DNA of 64,000 nt from CAYQIM01 sp964417555. GTDB lineage: Bacteria; Pseudomonadota; Gammaproteobacteria; Diplorickettsiales; Diplorickettsiaceae. A program made the translations under genes and the position numbers. The notes beneath the pieces were generated by a model, which searched no databases, had not been told where the DNA came from, and saw nothing but the letters and a program-made list of their open reading frames with translations. The stretch spans positions 7,831 to 71,830 of the forward strand of contig CAYQIM010000063.1 of the NCBI GenBank assembly GCA_964417555.1, written 5' to 3'. How positions within the stretch are numbered: position 1 is the stretch's first letter; each line of letters begins with the position of its first letter. Positions 17,749-26,855 of the stretch are shown piece after piece.

Positions 17749-19587
17749 ATGCCAACTCGTATCGAACGCCTTTCGCCCCAACTCGCCAATCAGATTGCTG
17801 CTGGCGAAGTGATTGAACGCCCCGCTTCTATCGTTAAAGAATTACTTGAAAATAGCTTAGATGCCGGTTGTAAACAGATTGATATCGATATTGAGAAAGG
17901 CGGTACACAGCGAATTCGTGTTCGTGACGATGGACATGGTATTGAGAAAGAAGATCTTATTTTAGCGTTAGACCGTCATGCCACCAGTAAAATACGCGAT
18001 TTAAATGACCTAACACAGATAAAAACCTTAGGTTTTCGTGGTGAAGCTTTGGCCAGTATCAGCTCGGTTTCTCGCCTTTATCTGGGTTCCTCCGTAGATA
18101 AAACCAATCAAGGCTGGCAGATTGCCGTCGATTATCAGAATGAACCTAAACTAATGCCCATTGCTCATCACCAAGGGACAACGGTTGACGTCCATGATCT
18201 TTTTTTTAATACGCCAGCACGACGAAAGTTTTTACGTAAAGAACATACTGAATTTTCACATATTGAAGAACTTGTTAAACGTTTATCGCTGAGCCATTTT
18301 TCGATTGGCTTTACGCTACAACATAATAAACGCGTAGTCCAAAAACTTCGTCCAGCACTCGATAAGCCCAAGCAAGAAGAACGTATCGCAACCTTATGTG
18401 GCGCTGTATTTATTGAAAATGCCATTTATATCGATATGGAACACAGCAATTTACATCTGTGGGGTTGGATTTCTCTACCTACTTTTTCACGCAGTCAAAC
18501 GGATTTACAGTATTTTTATGTCAATAATCGTATTGTCAAAGATCGGCTCATCAATCATGCTGTCAAACAAGCCTATCATGATGTTTTATACCATGGGCGG
18601 CATCCTGCTTTTATTTTATTTCTTGACCTTGAACCACAAGCCGTCGATGTCAATGCTCATCCGGCAAAATATGAAGTCCGCTTCCGCGAGAGCCGATTCG
18701 TCTACGATTTCGTCAAACAATGTTTGCAAAAAGCTTTAGCCAGTACTACGCCTGTTACTGATGAGCTAATACCCCTAGCATCTCTCCAATCCTTAGCCAA
18801 TGGTGACGAAATAACGGCAAAGCAACCCATAGACGACACAATTCATCAACCCATCCCTGTGCCGTTAAAATCTTCCTCTATCCCTTATACGCCAACACCA
18901 GCAATTTCCTTAGCAATCAATGAAGCCACCACCTCGTCACCAACTCATGAAATAAACGCCATTCCGCTAGGTTTTCCTGAACAGCTAGCTCATCTTGAAA
19001 AAAGCCCTCCTTTGGGTTTTGCGCTTGCCCAATTGCACGGAATTTATATATTAGCTGAAAACAAATTGGGACTGGTTTTGATAGACATTCATGCCGCCCA
19101 TGAGCGTCTTCTCTATGAACGTCTTAAATACGAGATAGCGAATTCGGGCATAAGCACACAAAACTTATTAATTCCTATTAGCTTAAACCTATCCAACAAA
19201 GAAGCGGAGATACTGGAAGAATATCACCAGTTGTTTACACAATTTGGTTTTGAATTGCAGCAGTTAGGCTTAGAAACTCTTCTTATTCGACAAATTCCTT
19301 CACTGTTAGCCACAATTGATATTAAGCAATTTATACACGATGTATTGAGCGACTTAATCACGTATGAAAGCAGTCAACGCTTTGCTGAAAAAACCAACGA
19401 ATTGTTATCAAGTATCGCTTGCCATAGTGCAATACGTGCTAATCGACATATGACGCTGCCAGAAATGAATCAACTGCTGCGTGATATGGAAAAAACAGAA
19501 CGTAGCAATCAATGTAATCATGGTCGGCCGACATGGAAACAATTATCACTTTCTGAAATTGATCGGTTATTTTTACGTGGGCGCTAA
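17749..19587 (+). CDS. mutL: DNA mismatch repair protein MutL, endonuclease-motif type
   Basis: MutL couples MutS mismatch recognition to downstream repair. The GHKL ATPase domain shows VKELLENSLDAG, DDGHGI and GFRGEALASI, and the linker is rich in Pro/Ser/Thr. The C-terminal domain carries DIHAAHERLLYE, matching the endonuclease motif D-x-H-A-x2-E-x4-E. ACHSAIRANR follows later. Such MutL proteins nick DNA themselves and do not depend on MutH. Start at ATG 17749 after TAGGAAC gives 612 aa beginning MPTRIERLSPQLANQIAAGE; an upstream in-frame TTG is less likely. Confidence 0.95.
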   Translation: MPTRIERLSPQLANQIAAGEVIERPASIVKELLENSLDAGCKQIDIDIEKGGTQRIRVRDDGHGIEKEDLILALDRHATSKIRDLNDLTQIKTLGFRGEALASISSVSRLYLGSSVDKTNQGWQIAVDYQNEPKLMPIAHHQGTTVDVHDLFFNTPARRKFLRKEHTEFSHIEELVKRLSLSHFSIGFTLQHNKRVVQKLRPALDKPKQEERIATLCGAVFIENAIYIDMEHSNLHLWGWISLPTFSRSQTDLQYFYVNNRIVKDRLINHAVKQAYHDVLYHGRHPAFILFLDLEPQAVDVNAHPAKYEVRFRESRFVYDFVKQCLQKALASTTPVTDELIPLASLQSLANGDEITAKQPIDDTIHQPIPVPLKSSSIPYTPTPAISLAINEATTSSPTHEINAIPLGFPEQLAHLEKSPPLGFALAQLHGIYILAENKLGLVLIDIHAAHERLLYERLKYEIANSGISTQNLLIPISLNLSNKEAEILEEYHQLFTQFGFELQQLGLETLLIRQIPSLLATIDIKQFIHDVLSDLITYESSQRFAEKTNELLSSIACHSAIRANRHMTLPEMNQLLRDMEKTERSNQCNHGRPTWKQLSLSEIDRLFLRGR

Positions 19588-20518
19588 ATCTATTATTCTT
19601 TGTCTAATGGGCCCCACCGCGTCCGGTAAAACCCATCTTGCCATTGAACTCACTCAACAATTACCACTTGAAATAATTAGTGTTGATTCAGCACTGATCT
19701 ACCGAGAAATGAATATTGGCACGGCCAAACCTTCTGCTGATATTCTGAAACAAGTTCCACACCGTCTTATCGACATACGAGACCCCAGCCAAAGTTATTC
19801 AGCGGGCGAATTTCGCGAAGATGCTTTAGCCGCTATCAAAGCAATTTTAGAAAAAAAGCATATCCCGATCTTAGTCGGTGGAACCATGCTCTATTTTCAT
19901 GTCCTACAACAAGGAATTGCTGAATTACCCAAAGCTGATCCAGCGCTGCGCGAACGATTGCAACAAACGTTAGCCACCGAGGGATTAACTAAACTTCATA
20001 ACCGTCTACAAACCCTTGATCCTATCACTGCACAACGTATCCACCGCAATGATCCGCAACGTATTCTACGCGCATTAGAAGTAATTGAAATTACCGGAAA
20101 AACACTGTTTGAGCTACAACAATCGCAATCCCATTTACCACTACCCTACCAATTTATCAATATTGCTATTATTCCGAATGATAGAGGTCATCTTCATCAA
20201 CAGATAGAAAACCGGTTTCATGACATGTTAAAACAAGGCTTTATCGAAGAAGTAGAAAAGTTATACCAACGTGGGGATTTAAATACAAATTTACCTTCAA
20301 TTCGTACCGTCGGTTACCGTCAAATATGGCAGTATTTAGCAGGAGAACTGTCTTATAACGAAATGCAAGAACAAGCTATTATCGCCACACGACAATTGAC
20401 CAAACGCCAAATGACATGGCTACGTTCATGGAAAAATCTTTTTCCCCTAGCCTATGGCGACAAAAGCAATAGCAATAAAGTTATAGAGACACTTAAACGC
20501 TTTCAACCCAAAGGTTAA
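19577..20518 (+). CDS. miaA: tRNA dimethylallyltransferase MiaA
   Basis: MiaA transfers a dimethylallyl group to A37 of tRNAs reading UNN codons. Motifs present are the P-loop GPTASGKTHLA, DSALIYREMNIGTAKP, and VGGTMLYFH. I choose GTG 19577, overlapping the end of mutL by 11 bp, because the protein then starts VGAKSIILCLMGPTASGKT and is 313 aa, close to E. coli (316). The next upstream ATGs lie deep in mutL. hfq, the frequent next gene, is not present; a transporter in reverse orientation follows. Confidence 0.94.
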   Translation: MGAKSIILCLMGPTASGKTHLAIELTQQLPLEIISVDSALIYREMNIGTAKPSADILKQVPHRLIDIRDPSQSYSAGEFREDALAAIKAILEKKHIPILVGGTMLYFHVLQQGIAELPKADPALRERLQQTLATEGLTKLHNRLQTLDPITAQRIHRNDPQRILRALEVIEITGKTLFELQQSQSHLPLPYQFINIAIIPNDRGHLHQQIENRFHDMLKQGFIEEVEKLYQRGDLNTNLPSIRTVGYRQIWQYLAGELSYNEMQEQAIIATRQLTKRQMTWLRSWKNLFPLAYGDKSNSNKVIETLKRFQPKG

Positions 20519-20524
20519 TAATTT

Positions 20525-21835
20525 TTAAGCTGACGGAAGTTTATTATTATCTATGTTTTTAGTCTTAATCATCAATAAACTTAAAACAGCCACCAACGCC
20601 CCAACCGCTAGATAAAGTCCAGGCATCGCTGAATTAGCGGTCTTCATGATCAAAAATAGTGCTACCAGAGGAGCTGTTCCGCCAAAAATGGAATAAGCGA
20701 TATTATATCCCAGCGAGCCTAGTGTATAACGGATGTGGACAGGGATTAAATCGATCGTCAATGCCATCAGTGGTCCCTGGAAACCGGCTGCCAGTAAAGT
20801 AAAGAGTGCTTGCGCCAGGATCAACTCGACCGTATTTCCATGCGCAATTAAATAATAAAGTGGATAAGCTAACACCACAAAACCACAAGCGGCTGTTAAC
20901 ATGATAGGCTTTCTGCCCCACTTATCAGACAGCCAACCGAAAAAAATATCGAGACTAATTAATACGACTAACATCACCGTATTAACGGCATTGGCATTGA
21001 CTCTGGAATGGCCTAAAACATCTGAGAAATAAACCGGCATAAAAATAAAAGCTAAATACGTAATTAATGCCGATAACAGATAGAGTCCGGCTAATTTAAA
21101 AATTAATGTCTTATAAGAAATAAAAATCGTTTTTAAGGGGAATTTTTCAATTAAACGATCACGTTCTAAACACTGAAAGGCCTGGGTTTCACAGGTTTTG
21201 GAACGAATATAATAACTGATAACGCCGCTTACGGCAGCTAATAAAAAAGGCAGACGCCAACCTATCGTATAAAGTAGATTTCCTTGAAATAACCACAAAG
21301 TAATAAAAACGACCAAGGATGCCAGTAACATCCCAATTCCAGAGCAAGACCAAACGAGTGCGGAAAAAAAACCATTCTTTTTTTGCGGAATTGATTCGAT
21401 AGTAAAACAAACTGAACCAAAAGCTTCGCCACCCACCGCAATGCCTTGTAATAAGCGAAATATAACTAATAATATCGTAGCGGTGATTCCCGCAGAGGCA
21501 TAACTCGGAAGTAAACCCATCCCACAAGTACTTATTGCCATTAATAAAATAGTGACACTTAATGCCTTTTTTCTTCCTTTTGTATCGCCAAAATGGCCAA
21601 ATAGGGCCGCCCCCAAAGGACGTGCAATATAACCGATGGCAAAAACACTATAACTTAATAGCAAAGCCACAACCGAACGTGAAGTTGGAAAAAAAAGCTT
21701 TGCAAAAATAGCTGCTAAATAGGCATAGATACTAAAATCATACCATTCTAAGACAGTTCCGATGGAAGCCGATAGCACGGTTCGTCGTTGTACACGCTTT
21801 GCACTTGAATGAGAGTAATTTTTTTGTTTAAACAC
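20525..21835 (-). CDS. MFS transporter of the metabolite:H+ symporter (MHS/ProP-like) family
   Basis: A 436-aa protein with about 12 hydrophobic segments. Family signatures are ASIGTVLEWYDFSIYAYLA near the N-terminus and the loop GHFGDTKGRKKAL; ARPLGAALFG between them is typical of MHS transporters (ProP, KgtP, ShiA). The substrate cannot be told from sequence; proline/betaine or dicarboxylates are common in the family. Its 3' end converges with miaA. Its start overlaps the end of the ITPase-like gene upstream by 8 bp. Confidence 0.85.
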   Translation of the reverse strand: MFKQKNYSHSSAKRVQRRTVLSASIGTVLEWYDFSIYAYLAAIFAKLFFPTSRSVVALLLSYSVFAIGYIARPLGAALFGHFGDTKGRKKALSVTILLMAISTCGMGLLPSYASAGITATILLVIFRLLQGIAVGGEAFGSVCFTIESIPQKKNGFFSALVWSCSGIGMLLASLVVFITLWLFQGNLLYTIGWRLPFLLAAVSGVISYYIRSKTCETQAFQCLERDRLIEKFPLKTIFISYKTLIFKLAGLYLLSALITYLAFIFMPVYFSDVLGHSRVNANAVNTVMLVVLISLDIFFGWLSDKWGRKPIMLTAACGFVVLAYPLYYLIAHGNTVELILAQALFTLLAAGFQGPLMALTIDLIPVHIRYTLGSLGYNIAYSIFGGTAPLVALFLIMKTANSAMPGLYLAVGALVAVLSLLMIKTKNIDNNKLPSA

Positions 21836-22403
21836 GTTTTTGCAACCTATACCATTCAGTGAATTTCTTTAAAGCCTGCTGGCGAAAAGAATAATGAAAA
21901 AAATCGGGTGTGCCACGCAATTCAGCCAAGGTTTTATCTGAGCCATTAGGTTTGAAAATAGCTGTAAACGGTAGCTGCGGGTGGCTAGATAGATCGCTAG
22001 GAGAAATAATAGTTCCTTCACACTTACCTTCGAACAATTCAGTATGTAAACCATTGGTATACGCTAATTGCAGAATAAAAGCAGCTCGATTATCATCTTC
22101 AACCAGTTTAAATAAACCTTCAAAACCTAATCCTTGAAAAACAAACTTTGATAACGTACCGGGAAATTGATGGTAGGCATTAAAAAAAATTCCGCCATCA
22201 TCGAGCAATAAAGGTTTATTCACGATAGCAAAAGCCTTGTTAACTTTATCAGTAACCACCGATTTTTGATCGAGACTTTGGATTTCATCTACATCCAACA
22301 AATAATGTTTAACCGTTATTTCAGGACAATTTTTTTGAAAAAAATCAGCCACTTCTGAAAATTTTCCCGTATTGCTGGTCACATAATAAATTTCGTTTTT
22401 CAT
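21828..22403 (-). CDS. HAM1/RdgB-like non-canonical purine NTP pyrophosphatase
   Basis: A 191-aa protein of the HAM1 (ITPase) fold. It has VTSNTGKFSEV at the N-terminus (substrate loop), LLLDDGGIFFNAYHQFPGTLSKF with the paired acidic residues, and a C-terminal FHYSFRQQALKKF. The family hydrolyses dITP/XTP to keep mutagenic purines out of DNA. It is divergent from standard RdgB (SxTGK with DDGG rather than EDSG), so RdgB itself is not claimed. It is followed by the MHS transporter with an 8-bp overlap. Confidence 0.75.
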   Translation of the reverse strand: MKNEIYYVTSNTGKFSEVADFFQKNCPEITVKHYLLDVDEIQSLDQKSVVTDKVNKAFAIVNKPLLLDDGGIFFNAYHQFPGTLSKFVFQGLGFEGLFKLVEDDNRAAFILQLAYTNGLHTELFEGKCEGTIISPSDLSSHPQLPFTAIFKPNGSDKTLAELRGTPDFFHYSFRQQALKKFTEWYRLQKRV

Positions 22404-22438
22404 GTTATCACTGTAAAAATATAAAACTGGAATAATTG

Positions 22439-23368
22439 CTAAGTTAAATCAAGATACAGTGATTCAACCACGCGGTCGGCATGGTTTGCAACAAAGCCGC
22501 TAAAATAATCTTTCCACAAACGTGGTTTTTTACTTGATGGTGATGTCGGATAACGCCATACAAACTCAATAAAACGATCGGATAAATCAATTGTCCCATC
22601 GGCAAGTGTTATCACTCTATTGATTGCTGCGGTAGAACTTTGCACTATACCCTTTTCAGCATGGCCTTTAATTATACCGCCCTTTTTATTCAAGGAAATG
22701 CCTAGAGATTCACTCACAAATTGGTTAAACGCCGGTAAAGCAGCAAATTTTTCAGATAAATGGATAGCCCAGCCAAAATGGTTAACCTGGCGCCCCATCA
22801 CTAATACCCAAGCTAATAATTCATTATAGTTTCTAACGGTGATATATTCTTTTACCGTAGGGAGTGGCCAATCACGACCTTTAAGATAATCCATCACCAA
22901 ATTAACCAAATCACTAGCGGCTGATGCATCCTGATTTAAAATCTGATTTTTCAAATAAGCTAATTGTTTAAGGTCAAGCGGTTTGGCTTGTTCGGCATAG
23001 ACCTCAATAATCTTTTGCACTTCAGGATCTAAGGCATCGCGTCGAAAATCCGCTACGACTATCTGAGGTAAGGCATTTTCCGGACATTGATTCTCAATCG
23101 CTTTCTCAGCCAACCATACGAAGTCATTTTGTTTTTCTGCTAAATAATCCCGTCCACGAATCTCGTAATCGAGTAAAAAAAATAAATCACAGAGTGGCCC
23201 TATACCCGTATGTGGTCCTGGCAAATCGATAAGTGCAAAATGATCCCATCGCAAAACTTCATTATATTGTTCTCGTAAACCCGTTTGAATACATGAAACC
23301 ACTGGTAAATCGTCGGCGTAGTTATACCATAATTGCTGTATAATCTGTTTTTTTACTTGATTTAACAT
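22439..23368 (-). CDS. DUF1338-type, HglS-like 2-oxoadipate dioxygenase/decarboxylase
   Basis: Resembles the DUF1338/HglS family of Fe(II) oxygenases, which turn 2-oxoadipate into 2-hydroxyglutarate in lysine catabolism. Candidate metal ligands in the family positions are His43 (RWDHFAL), His197 (RQVNHFGW) and Glu268 (RFIEFVW). TGIGPLCDLFFLLDYE and LPQIVVADF also fit. At 309 aa it is shorter than many members. No other lysine-degradation gene is nearby, so the substrate is an inference. Confidence 0.65.
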   Translation of the reverse strand: MLNQVKKQIIQQLWYNYADDLPVVSCIQTGLREQYNEVLRWDHFALIDLPGPHTGIGPLCDLFFLLDYEIRGRDYLAEKQNDFVWLAEKAIENQCPENALPQIVVADFRRDALDPEVQKIIEVYAEQAKPLDLKQLAYLKNQILNQDASAASDLVNLVMDYLKGRDWPLPTVKEYITVRNYNELLAWVLVMGRQVNHFGWAIHLSEKFAALPAFNQFVSESLGISLNKKGGIIKGHAEKGIVQSSTAAINRVITLADGTIDLSDRFIEFVWRYPTSPSSKKPRLWKDYFSGFVANHADRVVESLYLDLT

Positions 23369-23407
23369 AGTTTATACCCCTTTGCCAAATTTTGTTATAC
23401 TCGCCGT

Positions 23408-23737
23408 ATGTATAAAATTGCTACCTATATTCCAAGTGATCATCTTGAAAAAGTCAAACAAGCGATGTTTGAACAAGGCGCCGGCCGCTTAGGAAATTAT
23501 GATCACTGTTGTTGGCAAATTCTAGGACAAGGCCAATTTCGTCCATTGCTAAAGAGTAACCCTACCTTAGGCCAAAAAGGAAGACTTGAAACAGTTGAAG
23601 AGTATTTGGTGGAGATGATTTGTGATGAAAAGGTACTTAAACCGGTTATTAACGCTTTAAAACAAGCCCACCCTTATGAAGAACCGGCCTATGCGGTAGT
23701 CCGACTAGAAGAGATAGATTTACCCAGCTTGAAATAA
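23408..23737 (+). CDS. NIF3/YqfO C-terminal-like small protein
   Basis: A 109-aa protein with a CutA-like fold as found inserted in NIF3/YqfO proteins: MYKIATYIPSDHLEKVKQAM, GAGRLGNYDHCCW and the ending HPYEEPAYAVVRLE. Stand-alone versions are common in gammaproteobacteria and their function is unknown; metal binding is suspected for the fold. It is divergent from the HglS-like gene, with 39 bp between the two start codons. Confidence 0.8.
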   Translation: MYKIATYIPSDHLEKVKQAMFEQGAGRLGNYDHCCWQILGQGQFRPLLKSNPTLGQKGRLETVEEYLVEMICDEKVLKPVINALKQAHPYEEPAYAVVRLEEIDLPSLK

Positions 23738-23782
23738 TAAAGCGAAATCTCAAGCACCATTTTTATATGAGGAATCAAACTT

Positions 23783-25471
23783 ATGTCTAAAATGCTTCGT
23801 GTTTTAGTAACAATTATTGGTGCATTCATTTTACTAGGCCTTGTTGCGATTATCGGCCTAGTTGTCTTTGTTAATCCTAATGATCTGAAACCGCAAATTA
23901 ATCAAGCTGTTAACAAATACACTGGACGTCAATTGCAATTAGGTGGTGATATTGAATGGTCACTTTATCCTTGGCTTGGATTACAATTAAATGAAGCAAA
24001 ACTCAGTAACAGACCGGGTTTCGGAGAAAAACCCTTTGCAGAAATACAAAAATTAGATATTCAAGTACGTTTACTTCCTTTGCTTCATAAACAATTAGAA
24101 ATCGGCAAACTCCATGTCAATGGCCTTACCCTCTTTCTTGTTAAAGATGCACAAGGACGAACTAACTGGCAAGGATTCCTTAATCCTGAAGCAACAACTT
24201 CTTCCACACCTAGCACATCAGGCGATACTTTACCTGATAGTTTAAAGCCCTTAGGCTTCGTTGTTGCAGGCCTAGACATACAAAACGGTCATATTTTCTT
24301 TGATGATCAACAAAAAAATAAACACTATGAAATATCACAATTACAACTTAAAAGCGCTAATCTTACCGTCAATCAAAGCTCGTCCTTCTCTACTCAATTC
24401 AATCTTATTGCTAACGCACCTAAGCTCAATGCGGTGGTCAAACTTGCCAGCAATCTCACTCTAAGTTCTGATGCTAGAAAAATCACCCTGAATAAATTAA
24501 ATTTCGATACGCTATTAAAAAATTCTACTTATCCCAAAACCGGATTACCCATTACACTACAAGGGAATGCAACACTTAATTTAAATGATCAAAGCTTTGC
24601 TTCCGATAAATTTACCCTAACAGTCGCACAAAATAAATTTGTTGGTCGTATTGTTGGACAAAACCTAGTTAACAATCCATCTGTATCCGGTACACTGGCG
24701 ACTGAGCAATTCAAAGCAGGTCAATTCACTATTCAACAAGTCCAACTTCCCTTCCAATTTAAAAATAATAAACTATCTTTGGATCCGATTACTGGCAAAC
24801 TTTATCAAGGTAATTATCAAGGCAATGTTACCGTTGACTTTGCTACACAGATCCCACGAATAATCACGCAGAGCCAGTTAAGCCAAATCAATACGCAATC
24901 CTTATTTCAAGAATTTGACATCAAAAGTCAGATACAATTAGCTGGTTTAGCCAATATCAATGCCAAACTGACTACACAAGGAAGCGATCAAAATAGTTTA
25001 TTAAAAAACTTAAATGGGCAAGGTCAATTTAAACTAGATAATGGTGTAATCAAAGGCATTAATTTTTCATATTGGGTAGCGATGGGGAAAGCTTTGCTGA
25101 AACATGAAGCCACACCTACCGCTAACACATCGGATACCCCTTTTAATCAATTTATGGGCAGCTTTACCATTAATAACGGAATATTGGCAAATAATGATCT
25201 GATTGTTGGTAGCGGCCGCCTGAATATCCATGGTCAAGGTTCCATTGATTTACCACAACAACAAATCAATTATGAATTAAATGCTCAGCCTATCCTAGCC
25301 GATGGCACACCCGATGGTATCGCTATCCCAATTAAAATCACAGGCCAATTCAACAATATTCATATTGTTCCTATTCTTGATAAGTTAAGTATTGATATTG
25401 TCAAAGAAAAACTTAAAGGTAAGCTACAGGAACAATTAAAAAAGCTAGACCTGAAAAAAATATTTCAATAA
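23783..25471 (+). CDS. AsmA family protein
   Basis: A 562-aa protein with one N-terminal membrane anchor (about residues 5-30). The AsmA domain follows: NPNDLKPQINQAVNKYTG, then IEWSLYPWLGLQLNEAKLSN and IQKLDIQVRLLPLL. The AsmA_2-type C-terminus includes GQFKLDNGVIKGINF and GSGRLNIHGQGSIDLP. AsmA proteins are bridge-like lipid carriers of the envelope. An SD-like GAGGA precedes the ATG. It ends 9 bp before mutY, so the two may be co-transcribed. Confidence 0.88.
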   Translation: MSKMLRVLVTIIGAFILLGLVAIIGLVVFVNPNDLKPQINQAVNKYTGRQLQLGGDIEWSLYPWLGLQLNEAKLSNRPGFGEKPFAEIQKLDIQVRLLPLLHKQLEIGKLHVNGLTLFLVKDAQGRTNWQGFLNPEATTSSTPSTSGDTLPDSLKPLGFVVAGLDIQNGHIFFDDQQKNKHYEISQLQLKSANLTVNQSSSFSTQFNLIANAPKLNAVVKLASNLTLSSDARKITLNKLNFDTLLKNSTYPKTGLPITLQGNATLNLNDQSFASDKFTLTVAQNKFVGRIVGQNLVNNPSVSGTLATEQFKAGQFTIQQVQLPFQFKNNKLSLDPITGKLYQGNYQGNVTVDFATQIPRIITQSQLSQINTQSLFQEFDIKSQIQLAGLANINAKLTTQGSDQNSLLKNLNGQGQFKLDNGVIKGINFSYWVAMGKALLKHEATPTANTSDTPFNQFMGSFTINNGILANNDLIVGSGRLNIHGQGSIDLPQQQINYELNAQPILADGTPDGIAIPIKITGQFNNIHIVPILDKLSIDIVKEKLKGKLQEQLKKLDLKKIFQ

Positions 25472-25480
25472 TGAGTCAAT

Positions 25481-26557
25481 GTGGCAAACACCGCTATTTC
25501 AGCTAAACAATTCCAACAATGCGTTATCAACTGGTTTAAATCCTATGGACGCAAAGATTTACCGTGGCAACAAAACAAATTGCCTTATACCGTCTGGTTA
25601 TCGGAGATAATGCTTCAACAAACACAAGTGGCTACGGTTATCCCCTATTTTAAACGTTTTATTACTCGATTTCCTAATATTGAGACGTTGGCGCAAGCTG
25701 AGCTCGATGAAGTGCTGAGTCTTTGGTCAGGATTAGGCTATTATGCCCGCGGACGTAATTTACATCGTTGCGCACAAATGATTGCAAGAGAATACGCTGG
25801 TAAATTTCCGCAAGATTTGGCACAACTACAAGCGTTACCGGGTATTGGACGCTCCACTGCTGGCGCTATTCTCTCTTTGGGATTTGCCCAACCCGCAGCG
25901 ATTCTAGATGGCAATGTAAAGCGAGTATTAACCCGTTTTCATGCACTTAAAGGGTGGCCGGGCTTAAGTGCTGTTAATAAAGAACTATGGGCATTAGCAG
26001 AGCACTACACACCCACGCGCCGTATTAAAGCCTATACGCAAGCGATGATGGACCTTGGCGCTTTAATTTGTATCCGCGGACAAGCGAAGTGTACTCAATG
26101 CCCTTTACAAAACCATTGTTTAGCTTATACCACAGATAACCCAGCAAATTTTCCAACGCCTAAACCCGCTAAAAAAATACCGACTCGGTCCTTACAAATG
26201 TTGCTGTTAGTCAACGAACAACGTGAAATTCTGCTGGAAAAACGGCCTGCCACAGGTATCTGGGGAGGATTATGGAGCTTACCCGAGTGTCCTACTGGCA
26301 AAAATGCTAAAGAATTCTCAAAACAACACTATCATTGTGTATCAAAAAAATCGATTCCACAAACCGTTGTCAGACATACCTTTAGTCATTTTCACCTTGA
26401 AATAGAGCCGATACTGATATTTGTCAAAAAATGGTGTCCTCCACTGATGGAATCTAACCATATTGTCTGGTATAACGTTGAAAAATTAAAAGAAAAGGGC
26501 CTAGCTGCCCCAGTAAAAAAACTCATTCAACAGTTAAACAAAGTTTTATCGCTATGA
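25481..26557 (+). CDS. mutY: Adenine DNA glycosylase MutY
   Basis: MutY removes adenine mispaired with 8-oxoguanine. The helix-hairpin-helix region has LPGIGRSTAGAIL with the catalytic Asp in AILDGNVKRVL. The [4Fe-4S] cluster ligands follow the C-x6-C-x2-C-x5-C pattern (CIRGQAKCTQCPLQNHC). The C-terminal NUDIX-like domain recognises 8-oxoG (EKRPATGIWGGLWSLPE). Length is 358 aa from GTG 25481. Its stop overlaps the yggX ATG (ATGA), the conserved mutY-yggX pair. Confidence 0.96.
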   Translation: MANTAISAKQFQQCVINWFKSYGRKDLPWQQNKLPYTVWLSEIMLQQTQVATVIPYFKRFITRFPNIETLAQAELDEVLSLWSGLGYYARGRNLHRCAQMIAREYAGKFPQDLAQLQALPGIGRSTAGAILSLGFAQPAAILDGNVKRVLTRFHALKGWPGLSAVNKELWALAEHYTPTRRIKAYTQAMMDLGALICIRGQAKCTQCPLQNHCLAYTTDNPANFPTPKPAKKIPTRSLQMLLLVNEQREILLEKRPATGIWGGLWSLPECPTGKNAKEFSKQHYHCVSKKSIPQTVVRHTFSHFHLEIEPILIFVKKWCPPLMESNHIVWYNVEKLKEKGLAAPVKKLIQQLNKVLSL

Positions 26558-26853
26558 GCCGAACTATTTATTGCATTAAATTACAAACGCAAACAGAAGG
26601 TCTTGATTACCTACCTTACCCAGGCGAATTAGGTCAACGTATCTACCAATCGATTAGTAAGTCAGCCTGGCAACAATGGGTTAACCATCAAACTATGCTG
26701 ATCAATGAATATCGTCTTAGCACCTTAGAGCCTCAAGCACGAGAATTTTTAAAAAAGGAAATGACGAAGTTTTTATTTGCTGAAGGCGAAAGTGAAGCAC
26801 ACACACCCGCAGGGTTTGTGCCAGCTACTGAGTCTGACAATAGCAAGTCCTGA
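26554..26853 (+). CDS. yggX: Fe(II)-trafficking protein YggX
   Basis: Small cytosolic protein linked to iron trafficking and protection of Fe-S clusters from oxidation. Family hallmarks are the early cysteine in IYCIKLQ, YPGELGQRIY and the block KSAWQQWVNHQTMLINEYRL. Length 99 aa is slightly longer than E. coli (91) because of the C-terminal tail. It is translationally coupled to mutY and ends 2 bp before the purine nucleoside phosphorylase gene. Confidence 0.95.
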   Translation: MSRTIYCIKLQTQTEGLDYLPYPGELGQRIYQSISKSAWQQWVNHQTMLINEYRLSTLEPQAREFLKKEMTKFLFAEGESEAHTPAGFVPATESDNSKS

Positions 26854-26855
26854 TT

